A stretch of DNA of 6,353 nucleotides, from positions 1-6,353 of the forward strand of contig JAEWNA010000234.1 in NCBI GenBank assembly GCA_023392975.1. Reading direction: 5' to 3'. The translations under genes were made by a program, and so were the position numbers. This DNA is from Pseudomonadota bacterium (GTDB taxonomy: Bacteria; Pseudomonadota; Gammaproteobacteria; Xanthomonadales; Xanthomonadaceae). The notes below the pieces were generated by a model. That model worked only from the letters and a program-made list of their open reading frames with translations, had not been told where the DNA came from and ran no database searches. Numbering within the stretch: position 1 is the stretch's first letter; every line of letters begins with the position of its first letter. Of this stretch, positions 5,064-6,353 are shown one piece after another.

Positions 5064-6353
5064 ATGACCTCCCCCAGCTCCGCGACTCCCCTCGTCTTCG
5101 TCACCGGCGGCGTGGTGTCTTCGCTCGGCAAAGGAATCGCCGCCGCCTCCCTCGCCGCCATCCTCGAAGCCCGCGGCCTGCGGGTGACGATGATGAAGCT
5201 CGACCCGTACATCAACGTCGACCCGGGCACGATGAGCCCGTTCCAGCACGGCGAGGTGTACGTCACCGACGACGGCGCCGAGACCGACCTCGACCTCGGC
5301 CACTACGAGCGCTTCGTCAACACCCGCCTGACCGGCAGGAACTCGATCACCACCGGCAAGATCTACGAGACGGTGATCCGCAAGGAACGCCGCGGCGACT
5401 ACCTCGGCGCCACCGTCCAGGTCATCCCGCACATCACCGACGCGATCAAGCGCAGCATCGACGAGGCCACCGCCGGCTTCGACGTGGCGCTGGTCGAGAT
5501 CGGCGGCACCGTCGGCGACATCGAGTCGCTGCCGTTCCTCGAGGCGATCCGCCAGATCCGCACCGAGCGCGGCGCCGAGAAGGCGATGTTCATGCACCTC
5601 ACGCTGGTGCCGTACATCGCCGCAGCCGGCGAGCTGAAGACCAAGCCCACCCAGCACTCCGTGAAGGAACTGCGCTCGATCGGCATCCAGCCCGACGTGC
5701 TGCTGTGCCGCAGCGAACAGCCGCTGCCCGATGGCGAGCGTCGCAAGATCGCGCTGTTCACCAACGTGCCCGAGAAGGCGGTCATTTCCGCGGTCGACCT
5801 CGACAACATCTACAAGATCCCGATGTGGCTGCACCAGCAGGAGCTCGACCAGATCGTGGTCGAACGCCTGCGCCTGCAGGACAAGGCCGCGGCCACCGCG
5901 GACCTCTCCGAATGGCTGGCCGTGGTCGACGCCGCCGAGCACCCGATCGACGAAGTGACGATTGCGGTCGTCGGCAAGTACGTCGACCACCATGACGCCT
6001 ACAAGTCCGTGGCCGAAGCCCTGAAGCACGGCGGCCTGCGCCAGCGCTCGCGGGTGACGCTGAAGTGGCTGGAGTCCGAGGACATCGAACGTCTCGGCGC
6101 GGCCGAAACGCTGGGCGACGTCGACGGCATCCTCGTCCCGGGCGGCTTCGGCGACCGCGGATTCGAGGGCAAGGTGACGACCGCGCAGTACGCCCGCGAA
6201 CACGGCGTGCCGTACTTCGGCATCTGCTACGGCATGCAGGCCGCGGTGGTCGATTACGCCCGCCACGTGCTCGGGCTCGAAGGCGCCAACAGCACCGAGA
6301 ACGATCGTCAAAGCCCGCATCCGGTGATCGGCCTGATCACCGAGTGGCGCACC
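5064..6353 (+). CDS. pyrG: CTP synthase (PyrG), 3' end beyond the window
   Basis: Cytoplasmic CTP synthase: UTP + ATP + glutamine gives CTP + ADP + phosphate + glutamate, the last step of de novo CTP synthesis. The frame is open from 5064 to the window edge (430 codons); about 120 residues, including the His/Glu of the glutaminase triad, are missing. The synthetase domain (about 8-275) begins TPLVFVTGGVVSSLGKGIAA, with P-loop-like lysine K23. It continues with KLDPYINVDPGTMSPFQHGE (45-64), TDLDLGHYERF (74-84; D77 matches Mg-binding D72 of E. coli) and VEIGGTVGDIES (144-155; E145 matches E140). The class I glutamine amidotransferase domain starts near 298 (IAVVGKYVDHHDAYKS) with VPGGFGDRG (358-366), nucleophile C388 in GICYGMQ, and ANSTEND (408-414). 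An in-frame ATG at 5037 would add nine residues. I prefer 5064 because it places the conserved VTGG motif near the usual distance from the N-terminus, but neither start has a Shine-Dalgarno. Confidence 0.96.
   Translation, partial: MTSPSSATPLVFVTGGVVSSLGKGIAAASLAAILEARGLRVTMMKLDPYINVDPGTMSPFQHGEVYVTDDGAETDLDLGHYERFVNTRLTGRNSITTGKIYETVIRKERRGDYLGATVQVIPHITDAIKRSIDEATAGFDVALVEIGGTVGDIESLPFLEAIRQIRTERGAEKAMFMHLTLVPYIAAAGELKTKPTQHSVKELRSIGIQPDVLLCRSEQPLPDGERRKIALFTNVPEKAVISAVDLDNIYKIPMWLHQQELDQIVVERLRLQDKAAATADLSEWLAVVDAAEHPIDEVTIAVVGKYVDHHDAYKSVAEALKHGGLRQRSRVTLKWLESEDIERLGAAETLGDVDGILVPGGFGDRGFEGKVTTAQYAREHGVPYFGICYGMQAAVVDYARHVLGLEGANSTENDRQSPHPVIGLITEWRT

Noticed and set aside
4557..6320. 587-codon minus-strand open frame antisense to pyrG
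   Set aside because: The plus strand encodes intact CTP synthase; the reverse frame is a codon-bias shadow with no domain or credible start context.

Overview
This is a GC-rich chromosomal stretch of ordinary bacterial core genes with strong GC bias at third codon positions. That bias is why long open frames also appear antisense to the real genes. The ParE and PyrG sequences are of proteobacterial type. Together with the GC richness, the -10-like motifs (TACACT, TAGACT) and the general gene style, they suggest a gammaproteobacterium of the Xanthomonadaceae/Lysobacteraceae kind (Lysobacter, Luteimonas or a relative). That placement is an inference from recognition, not from a search.

Layout from left to right. 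(1) Bases 3-773, plus strand: the 3' part of an EamA/DMT-family membrane transporter gene whose start lies before the window. (2) Bases 857-1897, plus strand: an unrecognised 346-residue protein with one N-terminal membrane anchor, preceded by a plausible promoter and a good Shine-Dalgarno. (3) Bases 1928-2461, minus strand: a DUF1697 protein that converges on gene 2 with only 30 bases between the stops. (4) Bases 2561-4450, minus strand: parE, topoisomerase IV subunit B, complete, upstream of and co-oriented with the DUF1697 gene. (5) Bases 4451-4645: a divergent intergenic region. (6) Bases 4646-4921, plus strand: a small, highly charged protein with a signal peptide, closed by a strong intrinsic terminator. 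(7) From 5064 to the window end, plus strand: pyrG, CTP synthase, cut off after 430 codons, before the end of its glutaminase domain.

The genes do not form one pathway. ParE (chromosome decatenation) and PyrG (CTP synthesis) are housekeeping enzymes. The transporter, DUF1697 protein, anchored protein and small exported protein are accessory or uncharacterised. Transcription units inferred from spacing are: the gene at 857 alone; parE followed by the DUF1697 gene; the small exported gene alone with its own terminator; and pyrG starting a new unit.

I see no CRISPR array, insertion sequence, prophage, toxin-antitoxin or defence locus, RNA gene or riboswitch. I do not think the window holds an undescribed biological system. 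The items worth a second look are the two uncharacterised proteins, a small upstream ORF, a short tandem duplication around a stop codon, and the start of pyrG.
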